In this document: positions 48,501-60,829 of the stretch, in pieces
Layout of the letters: each line of letters starts with the position of its first letter
Numbering within the stretch: the first letter of the stretch is position 1
Assembly: GCA_950022295.1 (NCBI GenBank)
Contig: OX465600.1
Location: 228,987,782 to 229,051,781 of the forward strand
Length of the DNA: 64,000 nucleotides
Direction of reading: 5' to 3'
Source: Bromus sterilis
Lineage: Eukaryota; Streptophyta; Magnoliopsida; Poales; Poaceae
Program-made: the position numbers and the translations under genes
The notes under the pieces: model-generated
Told to the model about the DNA's origin: nothing
The model's database searches: none
Seen by the model: only the letters and a program-made list of their open reading frames with translations

Positions 48501-50014
48501 GGAAGTGGAAGTACATTCAAAGTATGCATCTAGATTCTAGAGCTGGGTGATGTGTAGTCAATGGTCTGGCCTGAAGAATGGGTGAGTTTAACTGATTTGG
48601 ATTTACAATCAAGGAAAGAATTCTTCCTTGATAACCAATCCATTCCTAGGATGACATCAATGTCCGAAGACTTGAGGGCTATAAGTGAAGCAAGGAATAC
48701 TAAACCCTCAATTTCAATTTGATTGCCATGGCTTACTCTATTAGTTTGCCACTTTGAACCAGGAGTTTGAATGATCATTGGAGAAAAAATTTCTTCAAAG
48801 GGGAACTCATGACGAAGTGCATAACTCTCCAACATGAATGAATGAGAAGCTCCTGGATCGAAAAGAACGGAGGCGGGGACATGATTGACTGGGAGTGTGC
48901 CAAGAATGACGTCAGAAGCAGTAGTGGTTTCCTCAACTGAGATTTGGTTCACACAACCACTACTAGTGGATAAAGGCTTTGCTAGAAAGGCTTTGGTGGT
49001 TGATTTCTTTGGAGGCTTGGTTCGAGAACGACGTGGTGTCATCAAGACCTGAGGGCATTGACGATAGTAATGGCCTGGAAGACCACACTTAAAGCATACC
49101 CTGTCTGAATTGCTAGTAGTGGGATTACTTGGCTGCACACCATCATTCCGAGGTGGAATAATGTGTTGGGGTGGATGGCATATATTGGATGTTGGTCTCT
49201 GCAGAAAGTTTGTAGGTATGGCTCTGGTTGGAATCCAAATTCGGCGTTTCTGAGGGGCTGAACTTGAAGAAGGGGCATGCTCAAGAGCATGCTTGCGGGA
49301 CTCGTCGACCACTTCATTTCCATGCTCAGCTCTGAAGGATCTGTTGACTAAATCCTCAAAGGTTGAAAATTCAAGGAGGTTGAGATCATGGCGAAGGATA
49401 GGGCTAAGTCCCTTACGGAACCTTGCTTGCTTTCTGGCATCGGTGGTGATCTCATCTTGGGCATACCGAGCAAGCCGGTTGAATTCTCTCACATACTCAT
49501 GGATGGACATCTCTCCTTGAGTCAGGTTGCAGAACTCTTCTTTCTTACGCTCCATCAACTCATCCAGAAGGTGGTACCCTCGAAAGGCAACACCGAACTC
49601 CTGCCAAGTCACTAGGTGACCATCAGGCTGCATCGCAACATAGTTCTCCCACCATTCAGCGGCAACACCTTCCAGAAAGTATGCCGCGAATATAACTCGA
49701 TCATCGGGAGCAACATGTGCAGTATCAAGCTTACGCTCGATGGAACGGAGCCAATCATCAGCTTCAAGGGGCTCAGAAGAACATCGAAATACCGGTGGCT
49801 TGAGGAGGATGAAATCCTGAATGCTCACGACCACACTACGCTAACTAGCGGTATTCTGCTCGATGAGCTCCAGAAGGCGTGTTTGATCACGTCGATTCTT
49901 CTCAGCTTCCATCATGATTTCCGCCGCAGAAGGTGGTGGTAGAGGTTCATCATCATTTCGATTCCGAACACGGTCTCGATTCCGACGAACAGCACTACGA
50001 GTTCCACCTGACAT
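45550..50014 (-). pseudogene. gag-pol: Gag-Pol polyprotein of B, with stops and a frameshift
   Basis: Start ATG at 50014-50012 (MSGGTRSA). TAG at 49841-49843; then an open gag-protease frame to TAG at 48530-48532, with zinc knuckle CFKCGLPGHYYRQC intact and protease site FDPGAS. Next an open RT frame to a TAA near 47465 (KMDLRLGYHQ, YLDDILIYS, FEIYCDASR), then RNase H and integrase (HPGSTKMYRDL, CDVCRRIK, VGMDFITGFPK). An extra C at 46474-46476 shifts the frame before INSDRG and QVERVNQ. The C-terminus has a chromodomain-like end (VQWSHHSEKEATWERED). Two of the stops are one transition away from the A sequence (CAG to TAG, CAA to TAA). Gag packages the RNA; Pol copies and integrates it. Not functional as it stands. 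Confidence 0.92.
45555..45573 (-). other. Polypurine tract of B
   Basis: On the minus strand a purine-rich run ends directly at the 3' LTR, as in A. Confidence 0.7.
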
Positions 50015-50469
50015 CCTGTGTGATAAAAATCAACAATCAGAACAGGTTGTATGATGGAATCAAAGATAAGAGGACATAACTAGGAGGAAAAGATTGTAAT
50101 GCAAAGGCAAAGATTCATAGAATCACGGGATAAATCGGGCAGCATAACGGCTACACCGGGATGGAAAACAAGATAACCTTGAGGAGATTGGACATAACTT
50201 CCTCAAGGAACTCAAAACACGGAGACTCTGGACGACCACAACTTTCCTACGGCTACAAGGAGGCAAACAACGAGATGTTCTAGTCAGACATAGATGAGCC
50301 TAGTCCTATCATCCCGTAGAAAAGGTAAGGGTGACCCAGAACTCAGATCGATGAGGCTAAGGAGAAAAAGAAGCCTTACGTTGTTCCCTTATATACCCAA
50401 GTAACTATATAACTATAGAATGCTAGACTCGACTTCGACCAAGGGTTGACTAATCCTACAGACAGTCCT
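50015..50469 (-). other. Leader of B between PBS and gag
   Basis: 455 bp with no credible coding frame, homologous to 54620-55077 of A. Confidence 0.7.
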
Positions 50470-50481
50470 GCTCTGATACCA
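50470..50481 (-). other. Primer binding site of B (initiator-Met type)
   Basis: Plus-strand GCTCTGATACCA is the complement of TGGTATCAGAGC, 4 nt from the LTR. Confidence 0.9.
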
Positions 50482-50485
50482 AGTC

Positions 50486-53400
50486 TGTCGGGACCCGGGG
50501 TTAGCATATGTAATTCCAGTCACGATACAATCACATGGAGAGCCGAGAACCGTACCCACTTGTCTAAGCAGACAAGGCCAAGCACAGAACGTTCTCGGTA
50601 AGCATCGAACGTGAGGGGCATCCCATTCAGGCCGGATGATCAACTGAGATGGTCCTCAACGTCCGCTCACAAGTCTAAATGCTTATGGGTGGTGAATCCC
50701 ATACTCATAGACAAGTCGCCTCAACCATGTTATCGATTGGATCCTAACTCTTACATAGACTTACTCCAGCCCGATCACTTAGTCGGGGTCTAGGGCGGGC
50801 TCGATCATACAACAAAGTGTGCACGTGACATAGTCACGAACAATCGCATCGCGATGCCCCAAGCTGCGCACATCTAAGGGCCACTTGGTGTATAAAAGAC
50901 CGCCAGCCAGATCACAACTAAGGTCTCGAAAACCCATACTAAGACATGCATGTTATAATCATACACGCATCACACATGTCTAGTATGAACAGCAGGTATC
51001 ATCACATAACTCTACAAGTACTCTTTATTGATATACACATAGAGCATACAAAGATCACATGTCTGTGATCACATTACATCTTACAACGGAAGCAAATTAG
51101 GTCTGAGTACAGACAAGTTTAACAAATGTCTTACAGAAGCCTTGTAAACAAACATGCCCTTCCACGAGGGACCAGACTGCTGTCTGGGACTATACTACCA
51201 AGGTCAACGTCGAGCTTCAGGTCGGTGACTCCATCGGGGTCCGGGTTCTCATCTAAAACATAGAATAAGCAAACGTGACTACAAAGTCGTACTCAGCAAG
51301 ACTTACATCAGATCTATACTACTCATGCTCAAGTATCAAGGTAAGGGGAGGTGGGGTTTCATCATGCAGAAGTGCCAGCTTTGACTTGGCTAGTCCTGAA
51401 CTACGAGTACCAGACTTGAGATAAGAAGCGTACACGAGTCCACTACATCTCCAACCAATTACACCATTATGGTGCCTTCCTCGACTTCCCCACGAGAAAG
51501 CACACCATAGTACTCACACTTATCTTGGTGTATTTTAGAAGTATCCAGTTCAAGTTGTCTAATAATCAGGTACAGGTTCCAAGTAGTCCATAACCGCGGA
51601 CGCGGCTATTCTAATAGTTTTGTTAACCTCGCAAGGGTGTAAGATACACACACATGACCATCGTTTACCGCCAGGTCTCGCCACCGTTCAAGAGGTGACA
51701 GCGAGGATGTTCACCTCGACACTTCGCTCATAACCGGTCTATTCCAGGAGTCGACTATCTGAGTTTGCCTCCGCTCGAGAGCCCGGCCGGATCAACGAAA
51801 CGGACTCAAACAATGCAGGTGAACGAGACGCCACCTCTGGCAGATGGTTTTCCTGCCTCACAGGTGCACCCACATATCTATATGATGCAACCATTCCTTC
51901 ATTCTTTTCTATGCAGATGTCAAATGGAAAGCCCGAACTAATGTGACTCCTGGACGTCGACACGGATCAAGGTACTAGGCCGAGAGGGGTCAGTGAGCCC
52001 AATGTGTGGTTGTACTCTTTGTCTTGGATTACCATACAAGAACTCGATACTTAAGGCGGTGTTCAACGAGACAACCCACTGTGTACTCCTACACAGCCTC
52101 TCATCGTTCACCTTCTATTAGGGTGGATTCACCGACACAGTTTCACTTTCATCAACACCATGTTTACTATCATCCCGACTCACATCAAAAGCAACCTCAT
52201 TGCAAAACTAAGCATGCAATAAGCAGTAACAGTTGCAGTGGACACATCATATCAATCAACTCCTATGTCATCTAGGATTGTGGTTTGCTTACTACTGTGA
52301 CAAGATGATAGGTCATGCATCGGATATGGGTTCAACTATGCGGTAGAATCGATACAAAGTGATCTCCTAAACATGCATAAGCGAGACTGAGAGGGAATTG
52401 GGATTTTATTGACATGATCAGTGGGGTTTGCTTGCCTTGCTGACGATACACGGGTCTTAACGGTGGTCTTCTTCTTCGGGGGTGATCATCGTCTCGGAAT
52501 AGCTGGTACCGGAAACAATCATCAACAAGGGGGGCCAACTTCGGAAGTAAAATGCACAAGCACATGATATTGTTGTGACATGAAGTAAATGGTGCTGGTT
52601 TGTGGTACATTTGATTTAAATGAAGTGTATTGCATTTGAAATGCAAATTCAAACTCCATATATGAATTCAAATTAAGCCATATGCACATTTGCTACTGTT
52701 GCCCCATTTTAAAATGGTCAAACATAAAAAAATATCATATTCTTAATCCTTGTATTTTTCTGATAATTTTTCATATATTATATGTTTAATTTGGAGTTAA
52801 AATGAATTTTCTATGAATTATTGAAGTTTTGGCTATTTTCTGTAATTTCTGGAATTCTTTAAAATGGAAAAAAGGATTAATGCGTCACTGTGGTGTCATG
52901 CTGGCGTCAGGGGGGTTTGACCTGAGTCAAATTGACAAGGGGCCCCACTGGTCAGCCTCTCCGGGTTAAAACCCTGTTAGATTAATCTAACAGAGGTATT
53001 AAGGGGGGCCAGGGACCCACTGGTCAGTGACCTGGGTCAACTAACCCAGGGGGTTAGGACCCTAATCACTGCCACGTCGCTGTGGTTAACTCCGGCGAGT
53101 CACCGGCGAGGTCAGAGAGACCGGCAAGCTCGGGAGGACGAACCCGTGGAGCTCCCGCGCATCCTCCTGGACAACCAGGCGAGCTCGGGGATGACTAGAG
53201 CGTCGCCGGCGTCGACGGAGGTGGAGGTTGCGGCTCAGGCGTTGTCGGGATGGCGCTCTGGAGCGCGCTTTTGACCGGGGAGTGGGGTGTTGTGAAGCTG
53301 TGGAGCTGGGTAGCACGGTGCGCGTCACGGGCGAAACAGAAGGGAAGGGGAGCAGCGTCGCCGTCGTCCATGGCGGCGGTTCTTCTCGGCGTTCATGGCA

Positions 53401-54415
53401 TAACGGGCTAGGAGAAGGAAGGGGCGCTAAAACTTGAGGGGAAAACGGCGCGAGCTCACCGTGATGCGAACGGAGCCGACGGGGAGGTTGGGGAAGGGAT
53501 GGAGACGACGAATTCGTCGACGAGCTCCACGGCGGCCGGCGGTGAGTTGTCGAAGCTTGTGTCGTCTTCGGTGGGGATTGAGTTCGATTCGGCGGCCTGC
53601 TAGACGAAGTCGACGGCGAGGGACCTCGTGGACACGACGGCTTGAGCTCGAGATGGCAGGGGGCACGCCTGCGCACGGTGGCGCTCTGCGGCGGCGCTCG
53701 GTTGTCGATGGGCACGGCGAGAGAGGGCGAGGGAGAGACGCGCTGGAGGGGAAAATGGAGCGGGAGGCTCCCAGACGCCTCCAGGTGCGAAGAGGTGGCC
53801 TCGGGAAGCTGCTGCGTGGCCGCGGATCGTCGGCGGCGTCGGTGGATTGCTGCATGCATTCCACCGAGCACCTTCGGGGCGCGGGGAGGAAGAGACAAGC
53901 GGGGGAGCTGGGCTGGGCCGCCTGCTGGGCTGGGGGGGAAGAGTTGGGCCAGGAAGACAGGGGGCTTCTTCCTTTCCTTTTTCTTTTGAATTTCTTTTCT
54001 GTTAATTTGTTCTGCCCCAAATAAAAATAGCAGAGCATTTTTAAAAATCATGAAAACTTTTATGTGGGCTTATAACATATATAGCTAGCCACTCATAAGT
54101 TTTGGTGACTTTTGAAATTCAAACAATTTGAATTTAAATTCAAATGGAGTTTAATTTAATTTCCAATGCACCTTTTGAATTTTTGAATATTCCATGGGCA
54201 TGGGAAAATCCCCAAACCACTTTTTCAATGATCAGCAACAATTCTAGGAATTTTCCAAACATTCAAATGATTTTTGGAAAAATATTTTTATCTGGCCATT
54301 TGATTTAATTTCTCAGGGCTTTTCTTTTCCCCATTTTTGAATTTCTTTTGGAATTTTTGCATGATGCAAAGGGATCAAACAAACCCTAGCACTTACCCTA
54401 GTTGGGGTTCTGACA
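50486..54415 (-). repeat. 5' LTR of B
   Basis: 3930 bp, plus-strand start TGTCGGGACCC, end GTTCTGACA. A 321-codon Pro/Arg-rich frame on the sense strand (54051-53086) crosses the GC-rich leader but is broken in the other LTR. Includes the hairpin (51276-51295) and palindromic block (51591-51642, CTATTCTAATAG with one mismatch). Confidence 0.92.
54057..54067 (-). promoter_or_regulatory. Possible TATA box of B 5' LTR
   Basis: The minus strand reads CCACATAAAAG upstream of the GC-rich leader. The equivalent in A is CCATATAAAAAG. Inferred from position only. Confidence 0.3.
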
Positions 54416-54619
54416 GAAGTCCTGAATGCTGACCACCACATTACGATGGTGGGCGGTATTCTGCTCGATGAGCTCCAGAAGGCGTGTTTGATCACGTCTA
54501 TTCCGCTCAGCTTCCATCATGATTTCCGCCGCAGAAGGCGGTGGTGGATGTTCATCATCATTTCGATTCCGATCACGGTCTCGATTCCGAAGATTAGCAC
54601 TACGAGTTCCACCTGACAT
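54416..54619 (-). pseudogene. gag: N-terminus of Gag of A, separated by B
   Basis: Start ATG at 54619-54617 opens a frame of 68 codons (MSGGTRSANLRNRDRDRNRN, then a proline run and PPSAAEIMMEAERNRRDQTR) to the B insertion. In phase, the gag frame resumes at 41579 on the other side of B. The Arg/Asp/Asn-rich start and the proline run match the same region of B. Homologous segment of B: 50014-49844. Confidence 0.9.
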
Positions 54620-55077
54620 CCTGTGTGATAAAAATCAACAATAAGAACATGTTGTACGATGGAGGCAAGGATAAAAGGATATGATTTCAGAAGGAGAAGA
54701 CTATAATGCAAAGGCAATGATTCAAAGAAACACGAGATAATTCCGGCAGCATAACAGCTACACCGGGATGGAAAACAAGACAACCTCGAGGAGATTGGAC
54801 AGAACTTCCTCAAGGAACTCAAAACACGGAGACTCTGGACATCCACAACAATCCTACGGCTATAAGGAGGCAAGCAACGAGATGTTCTAGTAAGACAGAG
54901 GTGAGCCTAGTCCTATCTTCCCGTAGAATAAGATGAGGGTGACTCAGAACTCAGATCGATGAGGGTAAGGAGAAAAAAGAAGCCTTACGTTGTTCCCTTA
55001 TATACCCAGAGTAACTATATAACTATAGAAGGCTAGACTCGACTTCGGCCAAGGCTGATAATCCTACAGTCAGTCCT
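54620..55077 (-). other. Leader of A between PBS and gag
   Basis: 458 bp without a credible coding frame, homologous to the B leader. Confidence 0.7.
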
Positions 55078-55089
55078 GCTCTGATACCA
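55078..55089 (-). other. Primer binding site of A (initiator-Met type)
   Basis: Plus-strand GCTCTGATACCA, 4 nt from the 5' LTR of A. Confidence 0.9.
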
Positions 55090-55093
55090 AGTC

Positions 55094-58000
55094 TGTCGGG
55101 ACCCGGGGTTAGCGTATGCAAGCCTCGCTACAACACAATCATATGGAGAGCCGAGAACCGTACCCACTTGTCTAAGCAGACAAGGCCAAGCACAGAACGT
55201 TCTCGAAAAGCATCGAACGTGAGGGGCATCCCATCCAGGCCGGATGATCAACTGAAATGGGTCCTCATCGTCCGCACACAAGTCTAAATGATATGGGTGG
55301 TGAACTCCCATACTCATAGACAAGTCGCCTCAACCATACTATCGATGGTATTATAACCCTTACATAGACTTACTCCAGCCCGATCACTTAGTCGGGGTCT
55401 AGGGCAGGCTCGATCATACATCAAAGTGTGCACGAGACAGAGTCTCGAACAATCACATCGCGATGCCCTAAGATGCGCACATCTAAGGGCCACTTGGTGT
55501 ATAAAAGACCGCCAGCCAGATCACAACTAAGGTCTCGAAAACCCATACTAAGACATGCATGTTATAAACATACACGCAGCACACATGCCTTGTATGAACA
55601 GCATGTATCATTGCAATTCTCTACAAAGTATATACTTTATTGATAACTCTTACAGAGTGCACACAGAGATCACAAGCATGTGATCCAACATTACAACAGA
55701 CAAGCGGAAGCAAGTAGGTCTGAGTACAGACAAGTTTAACAAATGGCTTAGAGAAGCCTTATCTAAAAACAAGCCCTCCACGAGGGAACCAGTCGTCTGA
55801 CTGGGACTACACTAGCTTGGTCTTGGTCTGAGTCTTCATTCTTCGAGCTTCAGGTAGAAGCCACCATCGGGGTCAGTGGGTTCATCTAAAACATGGATTA
55901 AGCAAACGTGAGTACAAAATCGTACTCAGCAAGACTTACATAGGAACTATACTACTCATGCACATGTATCAAGGTAAAGGGAGGTGGGGTTTCACTTGCA
56001 GAAGTGCCAGCTTTGACTTGGCTAGTCCTGAACTACGAGTACCAGACTTGAGGTAAGAAGCATACACGAGTCCACTACATCTCTTCAATCAATTACACCA
56101 CTATGGTTACTTCCTCGACTTCCCCACAAGAAGCACACCATAGCACTCACGCTTATCTTGGTGTGTTTTAGAAGTATCCAGTTCAAGTTGTCTAATAATC
56201 AAGCTAAGCTTTCCAAGCAGTCCTTAACCGCGGACGCGGCTATTCGAATAGTTTTGTTAACCTTGCAGGGGTGTACCGCTACACACACACACTCATCAGT
56301 TACCGCCTGGGAGTGGGACCCTTCAAGCGGGTACCGGCGAGGATGTTGCCACGACACTTCGCCCACAGCTCCGATCTAGTCCAGAGAGTCGCCTATCTGA
56401 GGGGGAACCGTATGGAAGTCCGGCCGAGGTTCCAGTACAGCCTCAAACGATGTGTGCAGGGTCCCAAGCCGGTCTTGAAAAGCCGTTCATCCACTTCGCA
56501 GACCGTGCCACAGCCCTACCAAAACTCCGAACTAATGCGACTACTGGGGTTCGAACGGGGTGAGGTACTAGGTCGAGAAGGGTCAGTGAGCCCAATGTTT
56601 GGTTGTACTCTTCTTCTTGGATCACCACACAAGAACTCAGACTTAAGGCGGTGTTCAACGAGACAACCCACTGTGTACTCCTACACAGCCTCTCATCGTT
56701 CACCTTGTATTAGGGTAGATTCACCAACACTTTTCTACCATCATTATCATGATCACCACCATCCCGACTCACATAAAAGTATCAACATGGTATCACTCTA
56801 AGCATGCAATAAGCAGTAACAATTGCAGGGGACACATGATATCAACCAACTCCTACATTTGCTAGGATTGTGGTTTTGCCTACTACTGTGACAAATGATA
56901 GGTCATGCAAAGGATATGGGTTCAACTATGCGGTAGAAACGTTATCATGGTTATCATCCTAAACAATGCATAAGCGAGACATGAGAGGGAAGTGGGATTT
57001 TATCGACATGATCAATGGGGGTTTCCTTGCCTTGCTGACGGGGTTCAGTCACGGGGTCTTCAACGAAGGGGGTGATCTCGGATTCCGGTTCCACTTCTAT
57101 CAGCAACATGACAATCATAGGATCAACATAATGTACAATTCACAATCACATGAACAAGATTGTAATGGTGATGTTCAAGGTACTGATGTGTTGAGCATTC
57201 AGTTTAAAAGGAGTATATTGCATTTGAAATGCAAATTCAAACTCCATTTGATTTATCGATGAAATTCAAATGCATTTGAATGCATGAAAGTTCATTTTAA
57301 AATGTTGATCATGAAGTGATGTGGTATAGTTGAGATAATGTTTCTGATGTGGGGGTGAAACCATTCAAATTAAGTGTGTTGCAAAGCCAATTGCAAAATC
57401 ACTCCAAATTTGAATTAGAAATGGATCCATATGCATGTTTGCTACTGTTCACCCATTTTAAAATGGTCAAACATAGAAACAAGTTGCATATTCATAATCC
57501 TTGTATTTTTCTGATAATTTTAGACATATTATTTGTCCAATTTGGAGTTAAAATGAATTAGTTCTGAATTTCTAAAGATTTGGCTATTTTCTGGAATTTT
57601 CTGTAATTGATTTAATCAATTTAATCGACTTATTGCGCCAGGCTGACGTCAGGATGACATCATGGGGGCGCTGACCAGTCAACCTGACATGCGGGGCCCA
57701 TCTGTCATTGTCTCTGGGGTTAAACCGGTTTTAGTTTAAGTTAACAGAGGATTAAGGGGGGCTGGGACCCACATGTCTGTGAGAGAGAGAGAGGGATTAG
57801 GAGGGGGGGTGGTTAGTCCGTAATTAAACTAACCGGCCGGCGGCTAACCCGCGGCAGCCACAGGACGCGGCGGCGCCCACTTGAGAGGGCGGCTCCGGCC
57901 TCCTCTCGCCAAACGGAGGGCACGGTTGGGGTCCTGGGGCTCGCCCGCGTCGCTCAGAGCACAAGGCGACCACGGGGAGGCTCTGGACGCTCGCCGATGT

Positions 58001-59035
58001 CGAGGAGCACGACAGCCGGAGCTCGGTTAAGCGGGGAAACGGCGACGGGGCGCGAGGTGGTGAACGGGGTGGGGGAAACGAGAGAGGACCTCACCGGGAG
58101 CACGATGGGGTGGTCGGGGAGGGCCAAAGAGCGGCGGCGGCGACGAATTTGTTGACGAGTTCCGGCGGCTGGTGATGAAATCGACGACGATGGCGTGGCC
58201 TTGAGGGCCTCTCGGCTCCAATTGGACGGCCCCGGTGATGAAGACGGCACCGACGAGTTTTATGGACAAGACGGCGTGGCTCTAGGTGGCCGTTGGCCGC
58301 GGTGGTTCACAACGTGAGCAGCGGCGAGCTCTCGGGCGGAGGAAATAATGGCGAGGCGAGGGGGGGAACGACCAGAAAGAGGAGGGGAATGGAGGAGGGC
58401 TTCCAGCCGCTTCTCCTTGCGGGGATAGGGACAAGGGGGGAGGCTGCGGCGGCCAGAAGCAGGAGCTGGCGGCCATGCGCAGCGCACGGCTCAGCCATCC
58501 CTCCTTCTGGCAGAGGAAGAAGACGACACCGGGGTCAGCTGGGCTGGCCAAGCCTCTGGGCCAGGTGGGCCAGAAGGTAAGCAGGTGAGTTGCTTTCCTT
58601 TTTCTTTTTATTTCTTCTGTAATATGTTGGCCATGCTAAAATTAAATAGCTAGGCATTTTTAAAAATGCTGAAACTTTTTATATGGCCTCATATTATATT
58701 AGACTAGCCACTTATAAAGTTTGGCACTTTTTAAAATTCAAATTATTTGAACTTTAAATCAAATAGGGGTTTTTGAACTAATCCATGCTCCTGTTTGAAT
58801 ATTTGAAAAATCCATGAGTATGGGGTGGTTCCCACATCACTTGATATGTGATCACACTCATTTATAGGACTTTTCAAAAATACAAAAGGAATTTTTGGAG
58901 AAACTTTTTATCTGGCCTTTTGAATTAATTCATCTGGGGGGTGTTCTCTCTCCCATTTTGATTTCTTTTGAAAATTTTAACATGATGCAAAGGCCTAAGC
59001 TTACCCTAGCACATACCTAACTTGGGGTTGTGACA
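55094..59035 (-). repeat. 5' LTR of A
   Basis: 3942 bp, very similar to 33413-37352. Contains the hairpin (55909-55928), palindromic block (56226-56279, CTATTCGAATAG at 56240-56251), a (GA)n run near 57780 and a GC-rich stretch 57830-58580. Confidence 0.92.
58675..58686 (-). promoter_or_regulatory. Possible TATA box of A 5' LTR
   Basis: The minus strand reads CCATATAAAAAG about 100 bp before the GC-rich leader. Inferred from position only. Confidence 0.3.
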
Positions 59036-59040
59036 ATCGG

Positions 59041-59862
59041 TGAAATAGGAGGAATCACCGGAATAGTTCCGGAGGAGGACGGAATGGTTTCCGGAAATTT
59101 TGAATAGTTCAAAATAAAGTTTAATTGTTTTAATAATGTTTTATTATTTAATTATCTGAATTAAATATTTAAAACATATTAAATAAATTAAAAAAATGGG
59201 AAAAAGGCTAAATGGGCCCATGGGGCCCATTAAGGGAGGAGGGGGTCTCCCCCCTTGGGCTTGGCGCCAAGGGTGGGGCCCACCACCCCCCTTGGCCGGC
59301 GCACTCCCCCCCCCCCCTTGGGAGTTTAGTCCCACATGGGGGAGGGGAGGAGGATGGCACCCCCCCTTGGCCTATATAAGGAGGGGTAGACCCCCCTTTT
59401 TCCAACACACCAATATCTCCTTCTTACTCCTTCTCTTTCCTGGAAGTGGACTCCCCTTGTTTGGAGTCTGCACCTGGATTGGAGTTCTCCACCATAAGGC
59501 AGGCCGTCATTCTGCTGGAGTCGGGATCCGTAGCCGTCTTTCTTCCGCTGCTCGCCTGGTTCGGGGCCCAGGAGGAACATCGATTGTACCGTACGTGTAT
59601 AATCTCTTCGAGGCACTACACATGTGGTGCTACTTCGTCGCTGGAGGTTTACTGGGATTCATCCTCGCCGGTGGTGGTCTTCTACACGACAGGGAGGTCG
59701 TAGTTCCAAGTCTACGCCAGTCACGTTCGCAAGAACGTTTCCCTCTTTCGGTCTTCAAAGGTATGAACACCGATTCCCTCCGTTACTTTACATCGCCATA
59801 GCATAGATCTTGGGTTCGGGTACCGTAGGTATGAAAATTTTATGTTGGCCCGTACCCCAACA
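59041..59862 (+). repeat. Shared Copia LTR, second part
   Basis: It resumes after the second ATCGG and ends ACCCCAACA, the inverted match of the TGTTGG start at 32524. It contains a TATATAAG promoter box (59373) and a C-tract near 59307. It is followed directly by a PBS. Confidence 0.87.
59373..59380 (+). promoter_or_regulatory. TATA box of the Copia LTR
   Basis: TATATAAG in a C/G-rich context, about 490 bp before the LTR end, the expected place for a Copia LTR promoter. Confidence 0.65.
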
Positions 59863-59863
59863 G

Positions 59864-59876
59864 TGGTATCATGAGC
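59864..59876 (+). other. Primer binding site of C2
   Basis: TGGTATCATGAGC resembles the initiator-Met complement TGGTATCAGAGC with one extra base. It lies 1 nt after the LTR. Confidence 0.7.
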
Positions 59877-60829
59877 TAGCTATGCGTAGATGTATTGTAC
59901 GGGTAGAACACATCTAGGATGTGGGCATCGAATCTTCATTCGTTACCCTCCCACGTGTACTCATTTAGCGTTGCGGCAATGTTTGATGAAGCGGCCCCCG
60001 ACCGACCTTACGCGTTTACGTGAGACTGGTTCCACGCTTGACATATGGCTTGTACCATATAAAGTGGCTGGGGGGTGTCTGTATCTCTGCATTCGCGATG
60101 CGAAGATGTTTGCAACGGAGGGCCCCGACAAGGGTGTAATAGAGAAGGATGGGAGACAGTATTGTGGCATGTTTTTCGCAGGATAGAAACGGTTCTCTCT
60201 CTCGAAACCCCTAGCAGCCACGTAAAACTTGCACAAGCTAAAGTAGAAAGGCGTTTAACTTTGCTTTGCATGAAAGGGGGTCATAGGTTGTATGATTTAC
60301 AGTTTTACTTCCTGTTTTATGCTAGTATGCTAGATATATCGATGGTAGCACGAAACAAGACCATCTCTCACAATACCAACATTGTGTTCTCCCTTGGTGG
60401 GCACCGCCTGGAAGGTTCTCCCATATGGCTTGATGCTCTGTACATACCGGAGTTGTCCTACATATTCAACGGAGTTCGCATGAGGTTGGGTTCGGAAAGC
60501 CTGGCATATGCAGATATGACCTTGCTGAACAGCTAACATCAAGGTTCTATTGGCAGGCTTGAAGTATGTAGATGCGGGCCTGGAACACAGGAGACCGAAA
60601 GGTCGAGCACGAGTCACATTCCTGATGTGATTGGCTTAGAGGCCTACCTGGTTCGCATACTGATGGCCGTGATGATCGGGGGAGGTATGGGGGCTGGGAT
60701 TGTGTAATCACTTAGTTAAATTGAGAGGTGTTTATCTAAGTGGGAGCTTTCTAGAAATTTGAGATTAAATTGAAACTCCACATTATGAACAAAAGTATAA
60801 ATATGTATCCTAGTGAATCAACCTTGTAG
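59877..60829 (+). other. Leader of C2
   Basis: About 950 bp between PBS and gag ATG. It contains several short upstream frames, the longest a 153-codon one (60075-60536) with no recognisable motif. No known domain is seen. Long leaders with upstream frames are normal for Triticeae Copia elements. Confidence 0.6.

Larger units (their letters stand above)
41585..54415 (-). mobile_element. B: second chromovirus-like Gypsy element nested in gag of A
   Basis: A full-length minus-strand element of 12.8 kb: 5' LTR 54415-50486, PBS, gag-pol 50014-45550, PPT and 3' LTR 45554-41585. Same family as A by LTR ends, PBS, protein and layout, but a distinct subfamily in LTR sequence. TSD GAAGT. It is the youngest visible insertion on the right side. 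Confidence 0.95.
33413..59035 (-). mobile_element. A: chromovirus-like Ty3/Gypsy element, interrupted by B
   Basis: On the minus strand: 5' LTR 59035-55094, PBS, gag start at 54619, gag cut by B, then the rest of gag through the chromodomain (41584-37366), PPT and 3' LTR (37352-33413). LTR ends on the plus strand are TGTCGGGACCC and GGTTGTGACA. It sits inside the Copia LTR with TSD ATCGG. The two LTRs are 3940 and 3942 bp and look very similar. Domain order with RNase H before integrase is Gypsy; the C-terminal chromodomain-like end suggests a Tekay/CRM-type chromovirus. Confidence 0.93.

Noticed and set aside
60075..60536. 153-codon frame in the C2 leader
   Set aside because: No motif, and it sits in the leader where short upstream frames are usual. 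Kept only as part of the leader.
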